Shown piece after piece: positions 37,465 to 47,176 of a DNA stretch of 64,000 nucleotides. Location: positions 1-64,000 of the forward strand of contig QHSI01000109.1 in NCBI GenBank assembly GCA_003221515.1, written 5' to 3'. The translations under genes and the position numbers were made by a program. The notes below the pieces were generated by a model. The model ran no database searches. It saw only the letters and a program-made list of their open reading frames with translations, and was not told the origin of the DNA. The DNA is from Candidatus Rokuibacteriota bacterium. GTDB lineage: Bacteria > Methylomirabilota > Methylomirabilia > Rokubacteriales > CSP1-6. Numbering within the stretch: the first letter of the stretch is position 1; the number at the start of each line of letters is the position of its first letter.

Positions 37465-38787
37465 TCAGGCGTCGCGGATCGCCTTCAGGAGGGCGCCCGG
37501 CGTCGGCTCCACGATCCTCACGGGAACACCGAGGTCGCGGGCCAGATCGGCCGGAGTCGCGTCGTCGAGGAAGACGCCGTCACCGTCGCGGAGCGCGACG
37601 GCCGGCACCAGCACCGCCCGGCCGAGGTCCGGCCGCGCGGAGAGATCGCGCTGGATGTCGCGGCCGGTCAGGAGCCCGGCCACGCCGATCATGGGACCGA
37701 AGAAGTCGTTGCGAACGGCCGCGACGCGCACGGCTGCTCGATCGAGCCCGGCGCCGGAGAGCAGCGACGCCAGCCGCGGAGCGAAGAGCTCGCCGCTGAC
37801 GACGGTGACCGCCGCGCGCCCATCGCGGTGGGCACGAGACCGGCCGGCCGCGCGGACGAATCCGTCCTCGAATCGGCGGACCAGGCCGATACCGTCCTCG
37901 GCGATTGGAAACCCCTCGTACGCCGCGGCCGGCGGCATCGCGAGGCCGGCCAGGAGATAGATCTCGTCGGCGAGGAACACGAAGCGACTGCCGAGATCGG
38001 TGAGCCATCGCCGCTGCCACCGCTCGGCGGTCGCCACCAGCGCGCGCGCCTCCTGGGCGGTCAGGCTGCGGAGCGCGGGGAGGCGCTCTCGATGTCGCGT
38101 GAGGCCGACCGGCACGATCGCGGTCGTCGCCACGTGAGGATGCAGCGGCGCCAGCTCGAAGACGGTCCGCTCGAGGTGAGCACCGTCGTTGAGGTCGGGG
38201 CAGAGCACGATCTGCGCGTGCATCCGGATGCCGGCCTTCGCGAGCCGCTCGAGCCGCGGCAGGATCTCGGCCGAGTGACGCGGCCGGCCCAGGAGCGTCC
38301 ACCGGAGCTCGGGGTCGGTGGCGTGTACCGAGATGTAGAGCGGCGAGAGGCGTTGCTCGACGATGCGCTCGAACGAGCCCTCGTCGAGGTCACTGAGCGT
38401 GATGTAGTTGCCGTGCAGGAACGACAGCCGATAGTCGTCGTCCTTCACGTAGAGGCTACGCCGCATGCCCTTGGGCAGCTGGTGGATGAAGCAGAACACG
38501 CACTTGTTCGCGCACGTCGCGATGTCGCCGGGCCGCGGCGCGGTCAGCTCGAGCCCGAGATCGGCGCCGCGGCGCACGAGGCGCCGCACGCCGGTCACGC
38601 CGTCGCGCTCGATCGACAGCTCGAGGCGCTCGTCGCCGGCGTGGAACTGGAAGTCGATGGCGTCGCGGAGCGGGTGGCCGTTGACCGTCAAGATCCGGTC
38701 CCCTGCCGCCAGACCCGCCACCGCCGCCGGCGTCCTGGGCCGCACCACGGCAATCGTCACGCCGCTAGGAGTACAGGGCACGTTCAC
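37465..38787 (-). CDS. DUF512 protein (PDZ + radical-SAM-like)
   Basis: CANKCVFCFIHQLPKGMRRSLYVKDDDYRLSFLHGNYITLSDL. Confidence 0.9.
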   Translation of the reverse strand: MNVPCTPSGVTIAVVRPRTPAAVAGLAAGDRILTVNGHPLRDAIDFQFHAGDERLELSIERDGVTGVRRLVRRGADLGLELTAPRPGDIATCANKCVFCFIHQLPKGMRRSLYVKDDDYRLSFLHGNYITLSDLDEGSFERIVEQRLSPLYISVHATDPELRWTLLGRPRHSAEILPRLERLAKAGIRMHAQIVLCPDLNDGAHLERTVFELAPLHPHVATTAIVPVGLTRHRERLPALRSLTAQEARALVATAERWQRRWLTDLGSRFVFLADEIYLLAGLAMPPAAAYEGFPIAEDGIGLVRRFEDGFVRAAGRSRAHRDGRAAVTVVSGELFAPRLASLLSGAGLDRAAVRVAAVRNDFFGPMIGVAGLLTGRDIQRDLSARPDLGRAVLVPAVALRDGDGVFLDDATPADLARDLGVPVRIVEPTPGALLKAIRDA

Positions 38788-39337
38788 GAGACTCCTCCCG
38801 CTTCTCGTCGGGAGGCGCGTTCAGGAACCGCATGCCGTGCACGATGTACTGGAGGCCCGAGATCACCGTGAACGCGGCCGCGAGCCAGAGCACGGGCGTC
38901 GGCGCCAGCCGCAGGTCGAAGAAGCGCGCCAGCAAGCCCGTGAGGACCGTGAGCACCTGGAAGAACGTCGCGAGCTTCCCCGCCCACGTCGGGCGCGGAC
39001 GGATGCGACCGCCCAGCATGTGGACGAGCAGCGCCCCCACCACCAGGAAGACGTCGCGACTGATCACGACGGCGGCGATCCAGAACGGCAGCGCCTTGAG
39101 GTAGGTCAGCGTCACGAACGACGCGGTTAACAAGAGTTTGTCCGCCATGGGATCGAGGAACGCGCCGAGCGTGCTCTGATCGTTCCAGCGACGCGCCACC
39201 CAGCCGTCGAGCAAGTCGGTCAGCGCGGCCAGGCCGAAAACGACGAGGGCGAAGCCGGGCCGGCGGTAGACGAGCAACGACACGAAGACCGGGATCAACA
39301 AGATTCTGATCAGCGTCAGCCAATTGGCGAGTCCCAT
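38765..39337 (-). CDS. pgsA: CDP-diacylglycerol-glycerol-3-phosphate 3-phosphatidyltransferase
   Basis: DLLDGWVARRWNDQSTLGAFLDPMADK. Confidence 0.94.
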   Translation of the reverse strand: MGLANWLTLIRILLIPVFVSLLVYRRPGFALVVFGLAALTDLLDGWVARRWNDQSTLGAFLDPMADKLLLTASFVTLTYLKALPFWIAAVVISRDVFLVVGALLVHMLGGRIRPRPTWAGKLATFFQVLTVLTGLLARFFDLRLAPTPVLWLAAAFTVISGLQYIVHGMRFLNAPPDEKREESRERALYS

Positions 39338-39347
39338 AGAAGAGCGC

Positions 39348-40643
39348 TCAGTCTACCATCCCGAGCATGGAAGACGACTCGGCGACCCGGTAACGCGCCA
39401 GCGCGCCCAGGAGCCGCAGCGGAAGCTCGACGTCCAGCTCGACGTGCCCGGCGCCGTCGCGGCGGGCGAGCACGCGGCCCCGCTCGTAGCAGAGCGCCAG
39501 CGCGGCGCCGTCGGCGTGCGGGATCCGAAGCGTCGCGCAGCCGCCCGGCGGCAATGCGCGCTGGATGGCGGCGACGAGCGCGTCGATGCCCTCGCCGGTC
39601 GCCGCGGAGATGCCTACGCCGCCGCGTCGAGCCGCCACCAGCGCCGCGTCGACCTCGAGGCGGTCGATCTTGTTCATGGCGAGCACGGCCGGGCGGTCGT
39701 CGACGTGGAGCTCGCGCAGGAGCTCCTCGACGGCCCGCACGTGCTCCTCGAGCGCCGGATGGCTGGCGTCGACCACGTGCAGCAGCACGTCGGCGTCGGC
39801 GAGCTCCTCGAGGGTCGCGCGGAAGGCGGCGACCAGCTCGTGCGGGAGCTTGCGGATGAAGCCGACGGTGTCGGTCAGGATGAACGGCGGTCCGCCGTCT
39901 GGATGAACCGCGCGCGCCGCGGGATCGAGCGTGACGAAGAGCTGGTCGGCGGCCGTGAACCGCGAGCCGGCGAAGCGGTTGAGCAGCGTGGTCTTGCCAG
40001 CGTTGGTGTAGCCGACGAGCGCGACGACCGGAAAACCCGTCCGGCGACGTCCCTGACGCCGCAGACGCCGGTGAACCTGCACACCCTCGAGCTCCCGCCG
40101 GATCGCCATGAGCCGCCGGCGGATCACGCGCCGGTCGGATTCGAGCTGGGTCTCGCCCGGTCCCCGGGTGCCGATGCCGCCGCCCAGGCGCTCGAGGTGG
40201 GTCCACTGCCCGACCAGGCGTGGCATGAGGTAGGTCAACTGCGCCAGCTCGACCTGGAGCTTGCCCTCGCTGGTGCGCGCGCGCTGGGCGAAGATGTCGA
40301 GGATCAGCGCCGTGCGGTCGATGACCTTGATGCCGAGGGCCTGCGAGATGTTGCGCTCCTGGATCGGCAGGAGCGAGTCGTCGCAGACGAACAGGTCGGC
40401 GCCCGCCGCGCGGGCCGCTTCGCCGAGCTCGTCGATCTTGCCGCGCCCGAAATAGAGCCCGGGCGTGGGCGCGCTCCGCTCCTGCGTGACGCGTCCGACG
40501 ACGGCGCCGCCGGCCGCCGTCACGAGCCCGGTCAGCTCGTCCAGCGATTCCTCGATCTGCCAGCGACGCTGCGTAGGGCGCCGCAGCGCGCCGATGACGG
40601 CGCGTTCTTGCCCGTTCCGATTCCCGTTGTGCGAGCGCCTCAC
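39348..40643 (-). CDS. hflX: GTPase HflX
   Basis: IGTRGPGETQLESDRR; VALVGYTNAGKTTLLNRF. Confidence 0.95.
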   Translation of the reverse strand: MRRSHNGNRNGQERAVIGALRRPTQRRWQIEESLDELTGLVTAAGGAVVGRVTQERSAPTPGLYFGRGKIDELGEAARAAGADLFVCDDSLLPIQERNISQALGIKVIDRTALILDIFAQRARTSEGKLQVELAQLTYLMPRLVGQWTHLERLGGGIGTRGPGETQLESDRRVIRRRLMAIRRELEGVQVHRRLRRQGRRRTGFPVVALVGYTNAGKTTLLNRFAGSRFTAADQLFVTLDPAARAVHPDGGPPFILTDTVGFIRKLPHELVAAFRATLEELADADVLLHVVDASHPALEEHVRAVEELLRELHVDDRPAVLAMNKIDRLEVDAALVAARRGGVGISAATGEGIDALVAAIQRALPPGGCATLRIPHADGAALALCYERGRVLARRDGAGHVELDVELPLRLLGALARYRVAESSSMLGMVD

Positions 40644-41596
40644 CCGGTCAGGCCCTCCCCTTCCAGCGACGTCGCGATCCGCTGGGCTGTCCCGTCGGCG
40701 CCTCCGGATTCGTCGACGTCGATCCACTCGACGCCCGGCTCGCGCGCGAACCAGGTCCGCTGCCGCTTCGCGTAGCGCACGGTGTCGCGCTGCATGAGGC
40801 GCACGGCCTCGTCCGCCGCCAGCGTGCCGCGTACCACCTGCACGAACTCACGATAGCCGATCGACTGGAGCGCCGGCAGCTCCGGATGGTAGCCCCAGGC
40901 CAGCAGGCGCTGTACCTCGTCAAGGAGGCCCGCGGCCACGAACGCCGCGGCTCGCGCCTCGAGCCGCCTGGCGAGCGCCCGACGGTCCATCGAGAGCCCG
41001 AAGTAGGATACCTCGTAGGGGCCGTCGAGGTTCCGCCAGCGCTCCTGCTCCAGCACGGCGCCGCCCACGCGCGCCCTCTCGAGAGCGCGCATCACGCGAA
41101 CGTGGTCGTTGGGATGGAGCCGTTGGGCCACGGCCGGCGCCTGCGCCGCCAGCCGCGCGTGGAGCGCCGCGCGCCCCTCGCGCGCCGCGATGGACGCGAG
41201 CTCGTGGCGGAACGCCGGATCGGCCGGCGGGGCGGAGTCGAGCCCGCGCAGCAGCGCGCGGATGTAAAGCCCGGTGCCGCCGACGACGACCGGCAGACGG
41301 CCGCGGCTCTGGATCGCGCCGATCGCGAGCGCGGCGTCGTTGCGGAAGCGCGCGGCCTGATACCAATCGTCGGGGTTCACGACGTCGATCAGATGATGGG
41401 CGACAGCCCGCCGCTCCTCGAACGTCGGCTTGCCGGTGGCGACGTCCATGCCGCGGTAGACCTGGCGGGAGTCCGCGCTGATGACCTCGATCCCCATGCG
41501 CCGGGCCAGCGCCACGGCGACCGCCGTCTTGCCGACCCCGGTGGGCCCGGCGATCACGATCACTCTCGGTCTGGAGCCGTCCATCACCATATCCAC
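40640..41596 (-). CDS. miaA: tRNA dimethylallyltransferase
   Basis: IAGPTGVGKTAVAVALARRMGIEVISADSRQVYRGMDVATGKP. Confidence 0.96.
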   Translation of the reverse strand: MDMVMDGSRPRVIVIAGPTGVGKTAVAVALARRMGIEVISADSRQVYRGMDVATGKPTFEERRAVAHHLIDVVNPDDWYQAARFRNDAALAIGAIQSRGRLPVVVGGTGLYIRALLRGLDSAPPADPAFRHELASIAAREGRAALHARLAAQAPAVAQRLHPNDHVRVMRALERARVGGAVLEQERWRNLDGPYEVSYFGLSMDRRALARRLEARAAAFVAAGLLDEVQRLLAWGYHPELPALQSIGYREFVQVVRGTLAADEAVRLMQRDTVRYAKRQRTWFAREPGVEWIDVDESGGADGTAQRIATSLEGEGLTG

Positions 41597-41639
41597 TCTA
41601 TCAGCCTTGATTCAAAGAGCTTCCGGCCAGAGACCCGGG

Positions 41640-43316
41640 CTACCAATTGCGCTTGAGCTCCCGGCGGATGTCGTGGAGGGAGACGCGGCTGACGATCGGC
41701 CGTCCGTGAGGGCAGAAGTACGGTGTCTCGGTCACCGAGAGCTCGGCGACCAGCCGCTCCATCTCCTCGCGGGCGAGCGGCGTGTTGGCCTTCACCGCGG
41801 CCCGGCACGCCACGAACGCCAGGGCGCGGTCGAGTGTCGGCTTGTCTGCGCCCGGCCCCGCGAGCTCGTCCACGGCGGCTTCGATCAGCCGCTTGGGCTC
41901 GTCGCCCTTGAGCAGCGCGGGCACCGCGCGCAGGACGATCGCCGGGCCGCCGAATCCCTCGAACGCGAAGCCCAGACGCTCCAGGGGCTCGCGCCAGCGC
42001 TCGAGCAGCGTGGACGCCGCCGGCGGCAGCTCGAGTGGCTCGGCAAAAAGCAACGCCTGGGCCGCGGGCACGCCCTCGCGGAGCTCGTGCTGCAGGCGCT
42101 CGAACAGCACCCGCTCGTGCGCGACGTGCTGGTCGAGGAAGAACACCTCGTCCTCCGAGGTGGACACGACGAACGTGTCCTGCACCTGGCCGAGCACGCG
42201 TCCGAAGAGGCCCCGGGCCTGGCCGGGACCAGTCGCGTCCCCGAACAGGGCGACCTGCTCCGCGACTCCGCTGAACGTCGTCGCGCTCGGTCGGTCGTCA
42301 CCCTCGGCGCGCACCTCCACGCCCGGCATGACGCCCGGGCGCCTGAGCGCCGCCTGGGTGGCCGCGGCGACCATCTCGTAGATGAGGCGCGGATGGCGGA
42401 AGCGCACCCACGCCTTCGTCGGGTGGACGTTCACGTCCACGTCGGCCTCGGGCAGCGTGATCCCGAGTACGACGAGCGGGAAACGATCGCGGGCCAGCAG
42501 GGGCCGATAGGCGTCGAGCGTCGCCTGGAGCAGCGCGGGATCGCGCACGGGACGTCCGTTCACGATGAGGACGATCTCGTCACGGTTGCCGCGGACGAGG
42601 TCGGGCGGGCTCGCCAGCCCGCGCACGGAGACGCCGTGCTCCGTCCGCTCGACAGCCAGCAGCCGCTCGGCGACATCGTGGCTCCACACCGCTCCGACGC
42701 GCTGGCGCAAGTCGGCCGCGAGCGGCGCCGTCAACGCGACGCGCGCGTTGTTCGCGACGCGGAGGTGCACGTGAGGATGCGCCAGCGCGAGCTGGGTGAC
42801 GACGCGGAGGCTCGCCGACAGCTCGGTGGCTGGCGACTTGAGGAACTTGAGCCGCGCGGGCGTGTTGTAGAACAGGTCGCGCACCTCGACGCTCGTGCCC
42901 GGATCGCCCGGCACCGCGAGGCGCTGCACGACCGTGCCGCCCTCTCCCGCCAGACGCAGCCCCTCCGCCGCCGCGCGCGCCCGGCTCGTGAGCGTGAAGC
43001 GCGAGACGGCGCAGATGGCCGCCAGGGCCTCACCCCGGAATCCGAGCGTCGCGATCGCATCGAGGTCCTCGTCGGATGCGAGCTTCGAGGTGGCGTGCCG
43101 CTCGAGCGCCAGCGGCAGCTCGTCCGCGGCCATCCCGATGCCGTCGTCGGTCACGCGGATCAGCGCCGCACCGCCGTCGCGCAAATCGACGGTCACCGCC
43201 CGCGCACCCGCGTCCAGCGCGTTCTCGACCAGCTCCTTCACCGCGGAGGCCGGACGTTCGACGACTTCACCCGCGGCGATCTTGTTCACGAGGTGGTCGG
43301 GCAGTCTTCGGATCAT
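41640..43316 (-). CDS. mutL: DNA mismatch repair protein MutL
   Basis: MIRRLPDHLVNKIAAGEVVERPASAVKELVENALDAGA...TLGFRGEAL. Confidence 0.96.
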   Translation of the reverse strand: MIRRLPDHLVNKIAAGEVVERPASAVKELVENALDAGARAVTVDLRDGGAALIRVTDDGIGMAADELPLALERHATSKLASDEDLDAIATLGFRGEALAAICAVSRFTLTSRARAAAEGLRLAGEGGTVVQRLAVPGDPGTSVEVRDLFYNTPARLKFLKSPATELSASLRVVTQLALAHPHVHLRVANNARVALTAPLAADLRQRVGAVWSHDVAERLLAVERTEHGVSVRGLASPPDLVRGNRDEIVLIVNGRPVRDPALLQATLDAYRPLLARDRFPLVVLGITLPEADVDVNVHPTKAWVRFRHPRLIYEMVAAATQAALRRPGVMPGVEVRAEGDDRPSATTFSGVAEQVALFGDATGPGQARGLFGRVLGQVQDTFVVSTSEDEVFFLDQHVAHERVLFERLQHELREGVPAAQALLFAEPLELPPAASTLLERWREPLERLGFAFEGFGGPAIVLRAVPALLKGDEPKRLIEAAVDELAGPGADKPTLDRALAFVACRAAVKANTPLAREEMERLVAELSVTETPYFCPHGRPIVSRVSLHDIRRELKRNW

Positions 43317-46126
43317 TGTAGCGGGGGCCTCGAGGTCGGATCGGGCCGAGGGTGGCCTGAGGTAGGTGCTTGCTGGCTCCGGTCCTGCTGGGCCTCCGCT
43401 TGGTGGTGCCGATCCTGCCGGGACTCCGCTGGGTTTTGCGGGTCCTCTTGAGACTTCGTTTCGCGGGGCCAATCCTGGTGAGATGGGGGCTGGCGGTGCT
43501 GCTCCGGATGGGACGTGGCTTGGTGGTGCCGGTCCTGTTGTTCCGACGCTTGGCGTTCTTGTTGGCGTCCGTGCTGCCATTTCGCGAGGAGGTTGAGGGC
43601 TTCGATCGGGGTGAGATGGGCCAGGTCGAGGCTCGCCAGCTCGGTCAGCATCGGGTCCGGATGCGTCGCCGGAGCGAAGAGGCCGAGCTGCACGGCGTCG
43701 GTCGCGTCGGTCTGCAGCTGTCCGGCCTCCTCGAGCTCGGCGAGGAGCGCCTTGGACCGCGCGATGACGGCGGCGGGCAAACCCGCGAGCCGCGCGACCT
43801 GGATGCCATAGGACCGATCAGTGCCGCCCGGCTGCACCTTGTGCAGGAAGACGATCTCGTCGTTCCACTCGCGGACGGCCACGTGGAAGTTCCTCACGGC
43901 GCCCAGCCGGCCCGCGAGCCGCGTCAGCTCGTGGAAGTGCGTCGCGAACAGAACCCGTGCGCCGTGTCCCCCCTCGTGCAGCGCCTCCACGACCGCCCAG
44001 GCGATCGCGAGGCCGTCGAAGGTCGACGTGCCCCGCCCGACCTCGTCGAGCAGCACCAGGCTGCGCGACGTGACGTTGTTCAGGATCGTCGCGGTCTCCA
44101 CCATCTCGACCAGGAACGTGCTCTGGCCCCGCGCGAGGTTGTCCTGCGCGCCGACGCGCGTGAACACGCGGTCGAGGACGCCGATCCGGGCTTCGCGCGC
44201 AGGGACGAAGGCGCCCATCTGCGCCATGATCACGATGTGGGCCGTCTGGCGCAGATAGACCGACTTCCCCGACATGTTCGGCCCGGTGAGGATGACGATC
44301 CGCGCATCACGGTCGAGGGCCAGGTCATTCGGTGTCACCGGGGTGCCGGCGCGCGCCTCGAGCACGGGATGCCGGCCCTCGACGATCGCGAGCGTGTCGC
44401 CGCGATCGACCAGCGGCCGCACGTGGCCGCGCGCGTGCGCTACCTCGGCCAGCGACGCGAACACGTCGAGCCGGGCCAGCGCGCGGGCCGTCGCCAGGAG
44501 CTCGTCCGCGCGCGCCGCCACGCGCCGGCGCACGTCCTCGAACAGCTCGTACTCGAGCTTCCGACGCCGCTCGTCGGCGCCGAGCGCCTTCGCTTCGTAT
44601 TCTTTCAGCTCGGGCGTCACGTAGCGCTCGGCGCCGGTGAGCGTCTGCCGCCGCACGTACTCGGCGGGCACGCGCGCGGCCTGCGCGTGGGTCACCTCGA
44701 TGCCGTAGCCGAACACGCGATTGAATCGGACCCGGAGACTCGAGAGCCCCGTCCGGGCGCGCTCCCGTTCCTCCAGCCCGGCGATCCACGCCCGCGCCTC
44801 ACGGGCATCGCGCACGAGGGCCGAGAGCCCCTCGTGCCAGCTCTCGCGGATCACACCGCCGTCGTGGAGGGTCAGCGGCGGCTCGTCCTCGAGCGCCGCC
44901 GCCAGGAACTCGCGCAGCTCGTCCAGGGGCGCCAGTGCGGCGCGCGCTTCGCCGATCGACTCCGCGTCGAACGCTTCGGCGGCACGGCGGATCTGGGCGA
45001 GCGGCGACAGGCACGCGCGCAGACCGACGAGGTCGCGCGCGTGGGCGACCCCGAGGGTCGCGCGGCTGGCCAGCCGTTCGAGGTCGCCGACGCCGCGCAG
45101 GAGCGTGCGCAGGCGCGTCCGCTCGGCGGGCGCCTCGACCAGCGCGCCGATCGCCGCCTGGCGCGGCGCGATCGCCGCGGGGTCGAACAGCGGCCGCAGG
45201 AGCCACTGGCGCAGGAGGCGAGCCCCCATCGGCGTCACCGTCTCGTCGAGCACGCCGAAGAGCGAGTCCCGGACGCTGCCCCCGCTCGACTCGAGCAGCT
45301 CGAGCGTCGCGACCGCCGTCTCGTCGAGCGCCAGCGAGTCCGACGCGGTCAGGCGCTGCAGGCGCGTGAGATGGCCGAGAGCGTCGCCCTGGGTCGCGCG
45401 CAGGTACGCGAGCGCGGCCGACGCCGCCCCGAGGCCGGCGCCGAGGTCGCCGACGCCGAAGGGATCCAGCGACTCGACGCGGAAGTGGGCGCAGAGGTCG
45501 GCCGCCGCCCGTCGAGGCGCGAAGGTCGCGGGATCGCAGAAGGTCAGGGCCGCGCCGGTCGCCTGCAGGCGCGCCATGGCTGCCGGGTTCGCGCGCAGCG
45601 AGTCCGGCACGAGGATCTCGCTGGGGCGCCGCAGGAGCGCAGCCGAGAGAATCTCCGTCTCGGACGGGCCATCTTCGCCGACCCAGAACTCGCCCGTCGA
45701 GACGTCGACCAGCGCGACGCCCGTGGCGTCCCGCGCGGGGCCCAGCGCCAGCAGAAAGTTGTTTGCGGCGCCCTCGAGGTACGCGGTGTCGGTAAGGGTG
45801 CCCGGCGTGATGACCCGCACGACGCCGCGCCGCAGGAGCTTCTTCTGCCGTCCGGGCGCCTCGAGCTGCTCGCACACCGCAATCTTCTGTCCCACGCGGA
45901 CCAGGCGCGCGATGTAGGCGTCCGCCGCGTGGTGGGGAATCCCGGCCATCGGCGCCCCCTGGCGCGCCGTCAACGTGATCTGCAGAAGCCGGGCCGCCAG
46001 CTCGGCGTCCTCGAAGAAGGTCTCGTAGAAATCGCCAAGACGGAAGAAGAGCAAGTGATCGGGATAGCGCCGCTTCAGCTCCTGGTACTGCTGCATCATC
46101 GGCGAGAGCGCGTCGCGATCAGCCAA
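43313..46126 (-). CDS. mutS: DNA mismatch repair protein MutS
   Basis: MMQQYQELKRRYPDHLLFFRLGDFYE...TGPNMSGKSVYLRQ; unusual Q/H/R-rich C-terminal tail. Confidence 0.97.
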   Translation of the reverse strand: MADRDALSPMMQQYQELKRRYPDHLLFFRLGDFYETFFEDAELAARLLQITLTARQGAPMAGIPHHAADAYIARLVRVGQKIAVCEQLEAPGRQKKLLRRGVVRVITPGTLTDTAYLEGAANNFLLALGPARDATGVALVDVSTGEFWVGEDGPSETEILSAALLRRPSEILVPDSLRANPAAMARLQATGAALTFCDPATFAPRRAAADLCAHFRVESLDPFGVGDLGAGLGAASAALAYLRATQGDALGHLTRLQRLTASDSLALDETAVATLELLESSGGSVRDSLFGVLDETVTPMGARLLRQWLLRPLFDPAAIAPRQAAIGALVEAPAERTRLRTLLRGVGDLERLASRATLGVAHARDLVGLRACLSPLAQIRRAAEAFDAESIGEARAALAPLDELREFLAAALEDEPPLTLHDGGVIRESWHEGLSALVRDAREARAWIAGLEERERARTGLSSLRVRFNRVFGYGIEVTHAQAARVPAEYVRRQTLTGAERYVTPELKEYEAKALGADERRRKLEYELFEDVRRRVAARADELLATARALARLDVFASLAEVAHARGHVRPLVDRGDTLAIVEGRHPVLEARAGTPVTPNDLALDRDARIVILTGPNMSGKSVYLRQTAHIVIMAQMGAFVPAREARIGVLDRVFTRVGAQDNLARGQSTFLVEMVETATILNNVTSRSLVLLDEVGRGTSTFDGLAIAWAVVEALHEGGHGARVLFATHFHELTRLAGRLGAVRNFHVAVREWNDEIVFLHKVQPGGTDRSYGIQVARLAGLPAAVIARSKALLAELEEAGQLQTDATDAVQLGLFAPATHPDPMLTELASLDLAHLTPIEALNLLAKWQHGRQQERQASEQQDRHHQATSHPEQHRQPPSHQDWPRETKSQEDPQNPAESRQDRHHQAEAQQDRSQQAPTSGHPRPDPTSRPPLQ

Positions 46127-46601
46127 CGAGACGGCCCTTCAGCCGGTCGAACGTGGTTTCCGGCGACTCCGGGATCACGCGCGCGTCGCCCACGACGGAC
46201 ATGAAATTGTTGTCGCCGTTCCACCGGGGCACGACGTGGACGTGCAGGTGGTCGAGAATGCCCGCGCCCGCGACCCGGCCCTGATTGATCCCGACGTTGA
46301 AGCCCTCCGCCCGGTACTCGGCGGTGATCGCCGTGATCGCGATGGTGACGAGTTGCATCAGATCTGACATCTCGCCCGGCGTCACGTCGGTGAGCGCGCC
46401 GACGTGCCGGTTGAGCACGGCCATGACGTGGCCGGCCGCGTAGGGATAGAGGTTGAGGATCAGGAACGCCTGGGCGCGTCGGAGGAGCACAAGGTGCCGG
46501 CGGTCGTCGGTTCCGGTGACGGCGTCGCAGAAGACACACCCGACAGGCGACTTGGCGGCGCCGATGTAGCTCATGCGCCACGGCGCCCACAGGTGTTTCA
46601 C
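46119..46601 (-). CDS. HIT domain protein
   Basis: GINQGRVAGAGILDHLHVHVVPRW. Confidence 0.93.
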   Translation of the reverse strand: MKHLWAPWRMSYIGAAKSPVGCVFCDAVTGTDDRRHLVLLRRAQAFLILNLYPYAAGHVMAVLNRHVGALTDVTPGEMSDLMQLVTIAITAITAEYRAEGFNVGINQGRVAGAGILDHLHVHVVPRWNGDNNFMSVVGDARVIPESPETTFDRLKGRLVG

Positions 46602-46617
46602 GCCGGCTGAAGGGACC

Positions 46618-46893
46618 TCAGCCGTTGACCAGCTCGCGCAGTCGCTTTCCTACCTTGAAGAACGGCACACGCTTCTGCGGGACGTCCACGCTCGACCCGG
46701 TCTTGGGGTTGCGGCCCTTTCGTGAATTGCGGTGACGGATCCGGAAGCTCCCGAAGCCGCGCAGCTCGACCTTGTCGCCCTTCGACAGCGCGTCGGTGAT
46801 GTTGTCGAAGACAGTATTGACGATCGTCTCGGTCTCCTTCTTGGTCAGACTGGAGACCTTGGACACCTCGTCGATCAGGTCGGCTTTGGTCAT
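46618..46893 (-). CDS. HU/IHF family DNA-binding protein (IHF-beta-like)
   Basis: MTKADLIDEVSKVSSLTKKE...VELRGFGSFRIRHRNSRKGRNPKTG. Confidence 0.92.
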   Translation of the reverse strand: MTKADLIDEVSKVSSLTKKETETIVNTVFDNITDALSKGDKVELRGFGSFRIRHRNSRKGRNPKTGSSVDVPQKRVPFFKVGKRLRELVNG

Positions 46894-47038
46894 CGTCTGC
46901 TCCCGTCGCAATTCGAACATCGGCCGGCGTCGATCCCAAAGCAAACCTAGCACGCTGATTTCGAGAATGTCAACCATCGTAAGGAGTTAGACATCACCCC
47001 GCGCCCCTCCCCGCCGAGCCCGCCAGCCGAGGCGGAAA

Positions 47039-47162
47039 CGTCGACACGACGCTGTGTTGCCCATCGATGGCCGCGGGGAGTCACACACAAACGCTCCCTC
47101 TTTCCACTCGTGTCGACGGGATGTTACAGCAATATCAGTTGTACTGAGCTTGAGCGTTTGTG
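47039..47162. repeat. Two interleaved perfect 11-bp inverted repeats (A-B-A'-B')
   Basis: CGTCGACACGA 47039-47049 / TCGTGTCGACG 47108-47118; CACAAACGCTC 47086-47096 / GAGCGTTTGTG 47152-47162. Confidence 0.75.
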
Positions 47163-47176
47163 GCCAATTCGCGCCG

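Noticed and set aside
36007-38871. 954-aa plus-strand ORF opposite der and DUF512 genes
   Set aside because: Antisense of clearly identified genes; Arg/His/Asp-rich translation typical of spurious long ORFs in high-GC DNA.
43366-43596. Collagen-like Gly-Xaa-Yaa-looking plus ORF (GPAGPPLGGADPAGTPLG)
   Set aside because: Antisense of the repetitive MutS tail; the pattern follows from the DNA repeat rather than a separate gene.
43370-46204. 944-aa plus-strand ORF opposite mutS
   Set aside because: Antisense of MutS with no recognisable domain; GC-driven open frame.
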